A stretch of DNA of 64,000 nucleotides. Origin: Neonectria sp. B-13. Its lineage: Eukaryota; Ascomycota; Sordariomycetes; Hypocreales; Nectriaceae. The translations under genes were made by a program, and so were the position numbers. Under the pieces are notes generated by a model, which searched no databases, had not been told where the DNA came from, and saw only the letters and a program-made list of their open reading frames with translations. Below are positions 1-10,401 of this stretch, in pieces; within the stretch, counting starts at the first letter, position 1, and each line of letters opens with the position of its first letter. The stretch spans positions 744,001 through 808,000 of the forward strand of contig NOKP01000010.1 of assembly GCA_002682825.1 (NCBI GenBank). Direction: 5' to 3'.

Positions 1-398
1 ATGATAATAACAGCGCTCCACTCCAAAGCTGTAATAGCTAAGTGAAAGTCCTCAGCAACTCCAATTGCAGCGCCAAATCAAGGGGATGGCCGGGTTCGGC
101 TTAACAGGTGGAGGACGAGCGAGAAGGCCACGGCATACTTTGTTCATGAAGATGATTAGTATTACTCGCAAACAAAGGCTTAGTTCATATTGTGCAGACA
201 AATTATTAGGTTCATTTTAGGTATCTAAGATTAGCATTAATGTTCCGAAGCGTCCTTGCTTCATGGATGAAATTCCTTCGCCAGCCATATTCAACCCCCT
301 GTATCCGACTCTGGCATCTTATGCAACTTGTTCCGAGCGGCCTATCACGTCTTTCGCATCAATTCATTGCAACACTTGCGGTCCATCTCCATGTCTCT
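1..398. other. intergenic, left edge
   Basis: No convincing gene is seen. The right part is probably the 3' untranslated and terminator region of the minus-strand GPI-protein gene that ends at 399. Short open frames here have no recognisable composition. Confidence 0.5.
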
Positions 399-753
399 TT
401 ACAGAACAAGCACGCCTGCAGCAACCAGGACCATCAACGCAGCCAGAGACCCCTGCATCTTCTGGGGAACGGCAGCACCGGTGACGTCGGTGGGCTCAGT
501 GGGGGTGACGCTGGGAACGGAGGGGGCACTGGGTGTGGTCCCGTTGGGGTAGGAAGCTATTCGGTGATTAGCTCATGGCCAAGCAACTATTGGACATTGG
601 AGTTGACTTACGTTTGGAGGTTGGCACAACGGGATACGCTGTGGAAGTGTGGTTCTGGTAGGGAACGGGAGTGGTCACGCAGGTGACAGTGTCGACGGGG
701 ACGACACCGGCGGTCGCAACACCGGCGAGAGCGAGGACGTGAGCAAAATGCAT
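399..753 (-). CDS. small GPI-anchored cell-wall protein, two exons
   Basis: Predicted 99-residue secreted protein. Exon 1 is 612..753 and exon 2 is 399..556. The 55 bp intron has a GTAAGT donor and an AATAG acceptor, and its removal keeps the frame. Residues 1-15 form a signal peptide (MHFAHVLALAGVATA). The middle is rich in Thr, Pro, Ser and Val, with N-glycosylation sequons NHT and NGT. The C-terminus is a small-residue stretch (VTGAAV) and spacer followed by a hydrophobic tail (SLAALMVLVAAGVLVL), which is the layout of a GPI-attachment signal. It has a single cysteine, so CFEM and hydrophobin families are excluded. The likely place is plasma membrane or cell wall. No specific family was recognised. 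A TATATA stretch lies about 235 bp upstream on the same strand. Confidence is high that it is a gene and moderate for GPI anchoring. Confidence 0.78.
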
Positions 754-984
754 GGTGATTTTCTGGTGTGAAGGAGGGTTCGGAGAGTGGTGGGTTTTGT
801 GCAAGGTAGCACTGGATGTTGCGTGCTGAGTGTTGATCGAAACGAGAGGATGAACCCAAGAGATAGATAGGGGTCTTGAATAGTTGGATATCTCGAAGAA
901 TGGTCCGAGTCGATAGTCTTTGAGAACTGAGAAGAGAAGATGCTTGGGAGCCAACTTGATCAGCCAGAGGAACAGTGAGGAAGT

Positions 985-990
985 TATATA
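985..990 (-). promoter_or_regulatory. TATA-like element upstream of the GPI-protein gene
   Basis: TATATA within GGGATATATAACTT on the minus strand, about 235 bp upstream of the ATG at 753. That distance would mean a 5' leader of about 200 bp. This is position and sequence only. Confidence 0.35.
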
Positions 991-2070
991 TCCCAAGCCT
1001 CCAAGCCCAACATTGCCGGCTCCCGCGCCCAGCCAGACAACAACGTCGGCCATTGTCTATCTACACGATACCGGGGGCGCGGCTTGCATCATCCCAACCC
1101 GACCCGACCACCGACGTACATACATGGTGCGACTCGGACGCCCAATGGCGACGGAGGAACTGATCAACGGCGCAAAAGCCGACGAAAACGAAATGCCGTA
1201 CACTTAGTCCCGGGTGTCGACATGAGTGCTCTCATTGGCCCAGCCATGCGCTTTTCCGAGGCGGCATCTGTCAGAAACTACGAAGAACCGGCATTTACAG
1301 TGTGCTTGATGGGAGGGAACGCCGTTCTGGGAGGCTGGGCCATTCAAGGCCTAACTAGCTAGACTTGGGCGCATGATGGGCAGTGGCCATGATGCGGCGG
1401 CTATCTTGCGTCATAGCACCCCAGATGCCCATCACGACCAGGGATCACTTTAGCCTCGAACGGATACCAACAACGGTCAGTCTTTTGAGGAATCGCTTCG
1501 GCTAGGCCGCCTAGTTCGTCGACAAATCCAGAATGTCTAACTTACCCTGGCCCCCCCTGTTCGTAGCGTGCTGATTTCGCCTCTTGAGATGTACACCGGC
1601 GGAAACGGCGCTGAAAACAGCGTCACCGCCTCCATCTTCCTGTCAAGATCAGAAAAACGAAGAGATAAGACAAGCCAAGCTACTGTGGAAAGAAAACCCC
1701 AATGTTCTGGCAAGCGGACAACCAATGCACCCTTCAACGAATACGCTCAATGCATCGATCGCCATCGTTCCCCAGCCACCCTCCTGCACTAACACGCCGT
1801 TGGCTCTCCAACTTGCATCATCACCCATTCGTCCATTGGATGGCGTGTCCCCAACCATCCCGTTTCGCACATGAGCCGTGGCTGGGCCAACGCGCGCAAG
1901 CCAAAATGTCAACAAATGCTACAAGTCGACACTTTAACCTTCAACCTTGAACCTTCTGCAGGCCAGTGGCTGAGGCATCTCCTCCCACATCGGGCAGATG
2001 CGAGACGTATCAGGTCAATGGGTGTGCCGACCACCTATGGCAACTGTCGGCACAGACGACGAGACTCCAA

Positions 2071-2150
2071 CTTCCAGCCTCCAGCCTCCATCCTCCGTCC
2101 TCCATCCTCCAACCCTCTAGAGAGGCTGCCATGCATGCATGCATGCATGC
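2071..2150. repeat. CCTCCA-like repeat and (ATGC)5 microsatellite
   Basis: Positions 2071-2118 hold degenerate copies of CCTCCA/CCTCCG. Positions 2131-2150 are five perfect ATGC units. Both are intergenic. Confidence 0.75.
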
Positions 2151-2409
2151 TGTTACTGGTCAGAGACGACGCCCAAGATGACGCCTTTGCTACTTCGCAC
2201 GACTGATTCCCACATCACTACCAAACACCAAGAACATCCCACTGTTCCGTCACCTCTACGCAGCAGTCCCGTAATCTCCAAAGTGTCTTTCTCTACATAA
2301 TACTATGTCATGTCAAATCATTGTCTACCACATCATCCGTGGTGCTTTTCTTATCATCTACCATTCGTGCACGTCTAACATCCCCTCTCACTGCCTCATG
2401 CTCCCATCC

Positions 2410-5400
2410 TTAAACCTGCACATTCTCAAAGAGGAAAGTTGGGAAGCCGGGCACAGCGTTACCAGCAATAGGAGTCGATATCTCAACCTCCTTGCCGTTC
2501 GCCAGGTTCACGATCTTCTTGCCGTCCTCCTCGACGGCTAGGACTTCGCAAGCCACCAGGTCGCTGGTTCGTGTCAGACCAGGCACCATCTGGAGGAGAG
2601 TCTCCTTCTCGTCAAATGCCAGCTTCTGCTCCAAAACCACGCTGGCGGGCTCGCCGGCCTGTAGACGCCTCTTCAAGCCCTGCACGAAAGGCATCGCCTT
2701 CTTCATCTCGCCCATCTTGCCAATCCTGCCGTTCAGCTGCTTATCGTTGGCCGAGTTGGTCGCAGGATCCCACAACTCCTTGAGCAGGTCAATGTACTTG
2801 GCCTGCCATGCGGGGAACTTGTCCGTCATGAAGACGGTCAGCTTCTTGGGCTTCTTTGGGTCGAACGACGTCTCCTTGCCCTTGGCCTTCTTCTTCAGCT
2901 GGAGACCCTCGGCCGAGTTGACGTTGGACGCCGTGTTGCGGACGTAGTCTCGCTTGGCAGACAAAGCGCTGTCAACGGCACCGACCTCAGGGAACCGGGC
3001 ATTGTGGATCGTGCCCTCCTTCTTCAAAACCTCCAGCCAAATGTACTCCGACCAGTGAGGAGCAATCACGGCCAACAACAAGGCTTGCAGCTCAATGTAT
3101 CGGAGGACAAGGTCCTTGTGCATCTTGATGTTGGCAGCAGCACAGGCCTCGCGGTAGAAGTCGCGCGCGCTGGTCAGCTCGTACAGACCAGCCTTCAGGG
3201 CCAGCTTGTAGTTGGTGTGGGCATATTGCTCAATCGCCTCTTGAGCAACCGTGTTCATCTCGTTGCTGAAGATGGCATCCTGGAACGAGTTCGCATCTCC
3301 GGTCCGGAGCTCGTCCTGTTCGCGCACCATCTCCTCGCACCACTCGCGCAGGTTGAACAGGCGCAGAATGTTGTTGTCGGCAACGTCCTCTTCGAAATTG
3401 GCGTCGTTGACACCGTCGCCAGAGTCGGCCAGGGCGATTCGGGACGCATCGGCACCATACTTCGCAGTCATGTCCTGCAGGGTCATGAAGTTTCCGGTAC
3501 TCTTGCTCATCTTCTCGCCGTTCAACATCAAGTGGCCGTTGGCTCGGATGCTACGGGGCCAGTACTCCGGAGGGAAAATGGCCAGGTGGACGTACAGGAA
3601 GAACGTCAAATGGTTGGGGATCAAGTCCTTGCCGGAAGCTCGCACGTCCAGGGGATAGAAGTACTCAAACTCACGTCGCATGCTCTCCAGAGTCTCCTTG
3701 GGAATCTTGCAGTCGTTGATGATGTCGTCGCTCAGGTCTCGGCGGCAGAAGATATAGTCCCATACCTCGTCGGTCATCTGCTCGGCGCCGACGTTACCAA
3801 GACCCTTGGTGCGGCCGAATATATCATTGTGCAGGTAGTGGGCGACGGTGTAGTAAGCCATGTAGATGGTGGAGTCACTCAGACTCTCGACCAGGAATTG
3901 AGGATCCCAGGGAAGCCTGGAGCCCAGTCCGAAGCTGCGAGCGCAGGCCCACTGGTTCAGCCAGTTCAGAACACTCTCGAAGCCGTTCTTGGTCTCTGGG
4001 GTGTAAGTCTCCAGACCCTTTCCGTCGGCGTTCTCGACCCACTTCAAGGCAACCTGCTTCCACGACTCCTCGCCATAGTCCAGGTACCACTGGTCCATGA
4101 GGGACACGATGCAGTCGTCGCCGGATCGGCTGACAACCTTGCGCTCAGGCTCCGCGTAAGCAAAGGCCTCTCCAGCGTCGAGCAGTTGCTGTCGGACCTT
4201 GGGCTTGGCATCCTCTACCTTCTCGCCCTTGAAGTCACCGATTACCATAATACCCTGGTAGTAACCCTCTTTGTAAGACAGCTCCTTGGCCTCCTCAAGC
4301 TGCTTGGTGTCCTTGGGCGAAGCAATCTTGAACTTCTCGACCAGGAACTTAGCGCAGATGTTGCCGTATGAGGGAGTTTGGATAATGGGGATGATCTCCA
4401 GCTCGGCCCATTCCTTCTTGATGCCGTAGTAGTCGGCCTTCTTGGCCAGATCAGTGATGGTCGCGTAATCATCAGGGCTGTCAGAGGGGACACAGCTAAC
4501 GACGCCAGTACCCTTAGTGGGCAGGACACTCTCCATGGGTAAGACACGGACGCCCTCCTTGTACACAGACAGAGGGGCGTGGATCAGGGAGCCCACGATG
4601 TCAGTCCCAACAATCTCAGCGGCCTTCTCAATAACACCCTCGGTAGCGAAGATGCCCTGGTGGGCCATGTTACGCGCAGCTCGGTCGGTAACAACATAGT
4701 AGTCGGTCTCGTTGACCTTGAAGACACCATACGTGATCTTAGGGCCGACAAAGCAGCAAGTCTGGCCGTACATGGTCTCGGGTCGCAGGGTCGCGGGGAT
4801 CAGGAAGAAGTTGGATCCCTCGGGGACCTTTCCCTTGACTGCTTCGGCCGCCTTGGGAGCCCACTCGAGAACCTTGAGCTTCAGGGCAGTGTACTCCTGG
4901 GGGTTGACACCTTCACCCTCAGCTCGGTCGTGGTCCATGCAGGGTTGGCCATCCTTGATCGAGTAGACGGTATATCGCTTGCCGAACTTAATCTTCTCCA
5001 GCTCCTTGAGGCGGTTCATCTGCCATCGAACAAAGGCATCGTAGTAAGGGTTGGCGTCGGTGGTGACGAAAGATCGGCGCCAATCGATACGACAACCGAA
5101 GTTGGTCAAATCCCGCTTGGCCAACGGAGGGAAGTACTTCAGCCAGTGCTGGGGGTCGGCGAACTGGTGGATTTCTTCCGTCGGGATGCCAATGGCCTTC
5201 ATGATTTGGAACTGGTACTTCATCTTGACAGTCTTGGCAGCGGTCTTGCCCTTCTTCGCAGTGAACTTGGTCGGGTCCGACTTGACCAGCTTCTGGGCAG
5301 GCTTCTCCTCCTCGACGACCTCATCCGGGTTGAAGCCCTCAAAGTCCTCGCCAAACAGCTTGATCTCGTTGACCAGCTTGTCGGCGCAGGCCTTGATGGG

Positions 5401-5822
5401 CATACCGGTGCAGTGGAAGCCCATGGGAAACAGGGCGCGCTTGCCCTGCATCCGCGCGACACCGGCGGCGAATTCGACCTTGCTCACGGAGAACGAGTGG
5501 CCGGCATGCAGGGTGCCATTCATGTAAGGGTAGGCCATACATCCAAAGAACTTGGGGTGTTTTTCTCGGACTTCGGCGGCGGAGATGGAGTGGAGGGGGA
5601 TCTCGGTGATCGAGGGAGCATCGGGCTGGAAGATGCCATCGTCCTGCCACTTCTGCTGGTATTTCTTTTCGACGGCGATCAAGGAGTCACGCTTCTCGGT
5701 CTGTGGTTAAGTCAGCATATACGCCTGCAAAAGTTCGATTTGCATGCACGAACGCCCTTGAGCTCCTTGGTCTTGGAAATAGTCAGAGCCTCCATGGTGG
5801 AAACGGGGTCTGTTGAAGCCAT
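2410..5822 (-). CDS. CDC60: cytosolic leucyl-tRNA synthetase, two exons
   Basis: Charges tRNA-Leu with leucine in the cytosol (yeast CDC60, Neurospora leu-6). Exon 1 is 5754..5822 (23 codons) and exon 2 is 2410..5700; the 53 bp intron has a GTTCGT donor and a CACAG acceptor. The product is 1,119 residues, normal for the archaeal/eukaryotic-type enzyme. The class Ia HIGH signature is HAGH at residues 88-91 after AYPYMNGTL, and the KMSKS loop is at 753-757 (LNGEKMSKSTGNF). The large editing (CP1) insertion lies between them, and the anticodon-binding and C-terminal regions follow. There is no obvious mitochondrial presequence, which argues for the cytosolic paralogue. An in-frame ATG at codon 10 could also start translation. 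It diverges from the gene at 6237, and the shared promoter carries two TGAGTCA sites. Long open frames on the opposite strand are codon-bias shadows. Confidence 0.97.
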
Positions 5823-5980
5823 GGTCGGGGTCTCGTGCGCCGTAGCCGGAATTGCTTCAAGAACCGACAATCGTGCGGTACTATGATTATGCCGTCATTA
5901 GTTTCTCTCTGGCTCGACCTCCGAATTTCCAGGAGAAGAGTCAGTGGCTAAATACCTTGAAATTCCACCCTGGTAAATTT

Positions 5981-5987
5981 TGAGTCA
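5981..5987. promoter_or_regulatory. Gcn4/CPC1-type site (TGAGTCA)
   Basis: A perfect bZIP general-amino-acid-control heptamer, 159 bp upstream of the LeuRS ATG. Aminoacyl-tRNA synthetase genes are known to be under cross-pathway control in Neurospora and yeast. That this site is used is inference. Confidence 0.55.
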
Positions 5988-6203
5988 CGGTTTGGGGATG
6001 GGAACGAACTCAGGTATGACTGAGGAGGGGTGAAAATCGCGGGGCAACAACAGGCGCACAAGCGTGCGGGAAGTGGCTAGATGTGGCTGGTGCCATACCG
6101 CATGAGGCGTTGCTGTGGCGTCACAATCGTAGTTGGTTACTTTTCAAGACTCGTGCGTCACGACCACCAACTCGCCGACGACTCTGCAGCTTCACCTTGC
6201 CAT

Positions 6204-6210
6204 TGAGTCA
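6204..6210. promoter_or_regulatory. second Gcn4/CPC1-type site (TGAGTCA)
   Basis: A second perfect heptamer in the same divergent promoter, only 27 bp from the ATG of the gene at 6237. It may lie in that gene's transcribed leader and serve LeuRS at a distance. Confidence 0.45.
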
Positions 6211-6236
6211 GAGGCAGGGCCGAATACTCAATCGCC

Positions 6237-6783
6237 ATGTTCCCGACACTCTTCAGACGCATGGCCGCCATGCCGAAACCACCTCTTCTCCGCAAAGCGC
6301 CGCCCTTGAACGTGGTCAGCAACCCCTACAAGGCCCGCAAGGTGTGGCCGCCCAACTTCAAGGAGCTCACCTACCAGCAACAGCTGCGGTTCGAGAAGAA
6401 GTACAAACGGCGCATCGCACTCGCAAGCCGGGCTCCTAGGTGGGAGAAGGGCGTCAAGTTCGCCCAGCTCGTGACCATTGTCGGTCAGTATCTCTGCGTG
6501 CAACCCAGAGCTTACCGGTTCCCTCGGCTGACATTCGTGTAGCGGCGCTTGTCTGGATCCTGTTCTTCTCGGAGTTTGAATGGTGGGGACAGAAGTACAA
6601 GCCTTCTGAAGAGGTGAATCCGTTCCCTTGAGCGAGTACCAGTTATCACTCACGCTAACAATCCTACAGATTCGACGGAAGACGAATTACCTCTTCGGAG
6701 TCCTGGACCCGGACAAGCGATACGAGAGACGAAAGGATGCGCCTCCACCACCTCCACCCAAAGACGAGGGGGAATCAAAATAG
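6237..6783 (+). CDS. small single-pass membrane protein, probably mitochondrial, three exons
   Basis: Exons 6237..6483, 6543..6613 and 6670..6783 give 143 residues; introns have GTCAGT and GTGAAT donors and TGTAG and TACAG acceptors, all in frame. The N-terminus is basic and amphipathic without acidic residues (MFPTLFRRMAAMPKPPLLRK), as in a mitochondrial presequence. A conserved-looking block, KARKVWPPNFKELT, is followed by a charged helix and KKYKRR. A membrane segment of about 22 residues is assembled across intron 1 (QLVTIVAALVWILFFSEF), followed by EWWGQKYKP. The C-terminus is Pro-rich and charged (DAPPPPPPKDEGES). I do not recognise a named family. The layout suggests an inner-membrane accessory or assembly factor, which is inference. 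The nearer Met at codon 9 or 12 could also start the protein. Confidence 0.8.
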
Positions 6784-6929
6784 AGAGTCTATATGTATAT
6801 GTTTGTCAAGATTTGGAGTTTGGTGTTATACCCCATGGTGGCGCAACATGTGTGCACATCTCCCTTCATAGGTCATCTTATCCGTCCCTCGCAGCAGCAC
6901 TTATACCATCCGTGACTATTATATATCGA

Positions 6930-7584
6930 TCACCTCCCTGACCAGGCGAAGTTGGCACCCATACCGAGGCCCGATCCCAGACTCGACGGTCCCCTTCCCT
7001 CGTTGACGGGCCGCTTGGCGACAGTTCCCTGCGCCTTGACCCCGGCCACGATGCGATCCAGATTAGTTTCTATCACAACGCCTCCTATGATCATTTCCGA
7101 CAAGGTGGAATGTAGCGTCTCGAAGTTGAAGATGAGGTCGAGTTCGCACACGTTCTCGAAGAGCTTGTCGAGGGCCTCAACGTAGACTTGGATCAGGTCG
7201 ATGAGCGCGAGGGGGGACTCGGTCGATGTGGAGATGACGATGAAGAAGAGCGTCGCATAGTGGCGGTATGTCACCAGCGAGGGAACATCGTTTTGCTCCT
7301 CGGACGAGGTGTGGGAGGTACCCGAAGCGGCAAGCAACGGAGGCAGAGGGAGGAAGTTGCAGGATCCGGAGGGGCGGTTGGAGACGAGGGTGAAGATCTC
7401 GGAGATGAGGCGCTGCTGGATGCTCGTTTCCTAGCAACGGGGACGAAGAAGGCGGTTAGGTACGGGACGAATAGAGGGATCAGAGCCAGGGAGACGTCTG
7501 CATGGGCTTGCTCACCAGCTGGGTGTAGAACTTGGTCAGACGAGGTTGGCCTTGGCCATTGAAGACCAGGAAGGCATTAATCAT
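6930..7584 (-). CDS. APS3: AP-3 adaptor complex subunit sigma, two exons
   Basis: Small chain of the AP-3 adaptor, which sorts cargo from Golgi or endosome to the vacuole. Exon 1 is 7516..7584 (23 codons, starts MINAFLVFNGQGQPRLTKFY) and exon 2 is 6930..7430; the 85 bp intron has GTGAGC and GCTAG. The product is 189 residues. The longin-like clathrin-adaptor small-chain fold is recognisable: YRHYATLFFIV, ESPLALIDLIQVYVEALDK and FENVCELDLIFNFETLH, then the G-rich GGVVIETNL segment. A Pro/Ser/Glu-rich insertion separates the first helices from YRHYAT, as in AP-3 sigma. The C-terminal tail after KAQGTVAK is short and Gly/Ser-rich. It is convergent with the gene ending at 6783 (146 bp) and divergent from frataxin. 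Confidence 0.93.
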
Positions 7585-8012
7585 GGTCGAAGAATGAGGT
7601 TCTTCATCCCCCGCTTTTGCCTTGACAGAATCGCCCGCGGGTCAGTAACAAGTGACGATGCGCGAGAGTTGGAGATGGTGATGGTGGGGCAGCTTTGGGC
7701 GATGAGCAGTGAGCACAGCACATGACTGCCGTCGACGGTACGTACCTCGCCATGACACTCGGGCCAGTCAACGGTGCCCCAGTTGCGATTGCAATCCACT
7801 GGACTCACTGCGTTCGGAGCTCCATCCGACGCGGGGAGCTGGAGCTATCCCGTCAATTCTTTGGCCTCTGGTAACATCTCTGTGACTCCTCAACTCCAAC
7901 ATCTCCACCGAATGCGACTCCGAGCCCTATAAACGCCCTGTCTCTAATCGAATCGCCATCAAACCATTGATCCGTCGAACGTCCCCAATTCCTTCGCTCC
8001 TGTCGTTGCACC
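7585..8012. other. divergent promoter, AP-3 sigma / frataxin
   Basis: 428 bp between two divergent start codons. No additional gene or well-defined motif was found. Confidence 0.6.
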
Positions 8013-8720
8013 ATGTCCCGCCACGCCGCAACCCAGGCCTCCCGGATGGCTTCAAGAGCCGTCCGAAGCTCAACCACTCTCTGCCCCTCGCCGCTGGCCT
8101 CCCGTCTCGCCCCCGCCGCCTCGCATGCCGTGGTGCCCCGCGCCGCCGTCTCCTTCCGGAGCTTCTTCTCGACGGCGCCCGCCCGCGAAAAGGGCATCAT
8201 GCCCGACACCGAGAATCCCGCCAAGCCCGAGCCCGTTGCCGAGACTCCCAGCTTTGCCGTCGTCGAGCTATCCGACGCCCAGTACCACGAGCTCGCCGAC
8301 GAGTACCTGGAGAACGTGGTCGGAAGGTTTGAGGAGCTTCAGGATGCGCGGGAAGACATTGATGTCGAGTTCTCGGTTCGTGTCTCATGATCCCCGTGCA
8401 CAAGCATACCCATCCATTGGGTACCCCAGACGGTTTCTCTTGACTAACCAGAACCACAATCACAGGCCGGTGTTCTCACCATCACTTTTCCCGAACAAGG
8501 CACCTACGTCATCAACAAGCAGCCCCCAAACAAGCAGATCTGGCTGTCCTCGCCCATCTCCGGCCCGAAACGTTACGACTGGTGTCTCATCGGCGCCGGT
8601 CAGGGTAGCAAGGAAGACACTGCCCATGGCAACTGGATCTACGGCAGGGACGGCAGCACTATGGGCGAAGTGTTTCTCAACGAGCTCGGTGTTGACGTTG
8701 ACGTTCCGGCCGAGGAGTAG
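8013..8720 (+). CDS. YFH1: frataxin, mitochondrial iron-sulfur assembly protein, two exons
   Basis: Frataxin stimulates Fe-S cluster synthesis on the Nfs1-Isd11-Isu complex in the mitochondrial matrix. Exon 1 is 8013..8375 and exon 2 is 8466..8720; the 90 bp intron has a GTTCGT donor and a TCACAG acceptor. The product is 205 residues. Residues 1 to about 65 are Arg/Ser/Ala-rich with few acidic residues, a matrix-targeting presequence. The mature domain begins near [17 protein letters not shown], has the acidic helix 1 ridge ([15 protein letters not shown]), then [27 protein letters not shown] and GPKRYDW, all diagnostic of frataxin. The Asn-Lys-Gln-x(4)-Lys-Gln-x-Trp surface used for Isu contact is intact. 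The C-terminus is slightly extended and acidic. An ATG at residue 12 could also start the protein. Confidence 0.96.
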
Positions 8721-9466
8721 AGATGAAGTGCTCTCGAGATGAAGAGATGAAAGACAATGGTGAAGAGGTGTATGATTTGCGATTTTCCAGGCGTTTTGCG
8801 GCTTGACAACGCTGCTTCTGTACTTTTGTGTAAATTTATCTACCCGCCAATGCGGAACCATGACCATTGGGAGCAGGGAACTCCCGGCTCAGATCGTTTT
8901 CAAACGCCAGCCGTATATTTTGACTTGTCGTGTCATTCTAATACGGATCCATCTTTGCTCTTCCCGAATGCAACCCTGAGTCAAATACCACGAGACGCTG
9001 GTGATACACTTATTATACAACCCAAAGGCAACATCGTGGCCTCATCTGCGGCGCCTTTCGGCTACGAATGGCCTGCACGAAATCCTGGCTGTGACTGCAG
9101 TACTTTGATAGAGCCTGAGTGCTCATACTCCTGCCTCCTAGTAGTCCCGCCGATTTGTCGTGGCTAAGTTCCTGCTTGTAAAGGCCGAGGCCTGGGCAGT
9201 TGTTCGGTTTCCGTCTTTCCACGTATGGTAATATAGATAGGTAGACAAGTCGAGTCTACTCAGCGCAGACACAGCCCCATGGTCTTGTTGAGCATCGCGA
9301 CCGTCATGTCATAATGCCAATACCTTGTCCTCATCTCATGATCAATGGGGTTTCTGCAAGCCAGTCAGTTATCATCCATGCAATTCCCCATAATCAAAAT
9401 AGCTCTAGCATTTCCATCATCTCATCCCCTCTCACCAGCACTGTAATGAAAGGAATTGTTTCAGAC
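8721..9466. other. intergenic, convergent 3' ends
   Basis: Lies between frataxin and the LYR-like gene. It probably holds both 3' UTRs. The short open frames look non-coding. Confidence 0.55.
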
Positions 9467-9769
9467 TCACTCAGTCTTGGAATCGTGAAGGGACCGCCTC
9501 CAGCCCTTCTTCAGGTACCCCCGTCGCTGCTGCACCTTGAGCAGGTTCTTCAGGATCTTGTGCTCCATGCCCCTCTCCCTGGCCGCGCACTGGAGGAACC
9601 AGATGGTCCGCCGGATGCCCTCCCCGTCCAACACGGCGCCGGGTTCCCGGAACGCGGTGCGGAGCTGGTTGCGAGCTATGATTCGTGCAGGGAACGCGTA
9701 CTGCACTGCTTTGAGCAGGTTTCGATACAGGTGCCGGTAGGCGTGCACCACTTCTATGCTGGCGGCCAT
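9467..9769 (-). CDS. LYR-like small mitochondrial protein (possible DUF1763 family)
   Basis: Single-exon reading of 100 residues beginning MAASIEVVHAYRHLYRNLLK. The HxYRxLYRNLLKAVQ...R start resembles the LYR signature of three-helix mitochondrial proteins, which use acyl-carrier protein and assist Fe-S or respiratory assembly. It then has PARIIARNQLRTAFRE and a basic C-terminus (RRTIWFLQCAARERGMEHK, LKVQQRRGYLKKGW). The pattern also recalls the fungal domain DUF1763; I could not check this. The start was chosen as the first ATG before the conserved block; the frame stays open further upstream but without convincing sequence. A GTGAGT donor overlaps the last codon and stop, so an alternative spliced C-terminus is possible (acceptor after 9404). 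Confidence 0.72.
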   Translation of the reverse strand: MAASIEVVHAYRHLYRNLLKAVQYAFPARIIARNQLRTAFREPGAVLDGEGIRRTIWFLQCAARERGMEHKILKNLLKVQQRRGYLKKGWRRSLHDSKTE

Positions 9770-10401
9770 AGCTATGGGCAAAAGAGCGTGATGATTGAGA
9801 GTAACGGGTTGGCGTTGAACGTGTAAGTATACACGCAGGCAAGCAGGTTGAAGCCAAAGGTGAGGATTGAAAATGCACGGACCATCCATTTCGGATTTGC
9901 CGCCCAAGAGCCTAGAGGTGACCAAGTGGACCGCCGGTTAACATCAACGCCATCTTCAAGTGTGTTAATTCATGTCGAAACCTCTCGTAATGGCTCAGGC
10001 AGTGGTTTATCACACCAAGCAAAAAACTAAGAAATTGTGTATGCCATGGTCTTGTCGTATCCGACCGAGAAACTCTCATTACTTGTGTACACTCTAACGA
10101 TTACTGGCCGTGTATTCCCTGTATGAGGCCCGGCGCAGTCTAATCATCTCACTCCAAGTAAACCAAATATCGTCTTCTTCTCTTGCGTACCTACCGTAGG
10201 TTGTCATTGAGCGCCGCCTGTGTGCGTATCCAAGGCTTAGCCTGTTCATTTCCATCTCCAGCCGCGTGTGTCTTGCGTCGACACGCCAGCCCAATCCGCC
10301 GCTGCGTATACAGTGATCCCACAGTGGCAAGACATTATATGTCTCGTGCGCCATCTATATGCAAAATTTCTCTATTCGACGCAAATCCAAAGGCAATTTC
10401 A
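9770..10401. other. intergenic between the LYR-like gene and the sugar transporter 3' end
   Basis: The left part is the promoter of the LYR-like gene and the right part is probably the transporter 3' UTR. No further gene is visible. Confidence 0.55.

Larger units (their letters stand above)
754..2409. other. intergenic between the GPI-protein gene and the LeuRS 3' end
   Basis: The left part is the promoter of the GPI-protein gene. The rest shows no frame with protein-like composition or consistent splice sites. It contains a CCTCCA-type repeat (2071-2118) and a short ATGC microsatellite (2131-2150). The last 200-300 bp are probably the LeuRS 3' UTR. Confidence 0.5.
5823..6236. other. divergent promoter, LeuRS / small membrane protein
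   Basis: 414 bp between two divergent start codons. It contains two perfect TGAGTCA heptamers (5981-5987 and 6204-6210). No other gene is visible. Confidence 0.8.

Noticed and set aside
3004..5886. Long plus-strand open frames opposite LeuRS
   Set aside because: Leu/Val/Gly-rich antisense of a codon-biased gene; the minus-strand frame has the HIGH and KMSKS motifs and full family length.
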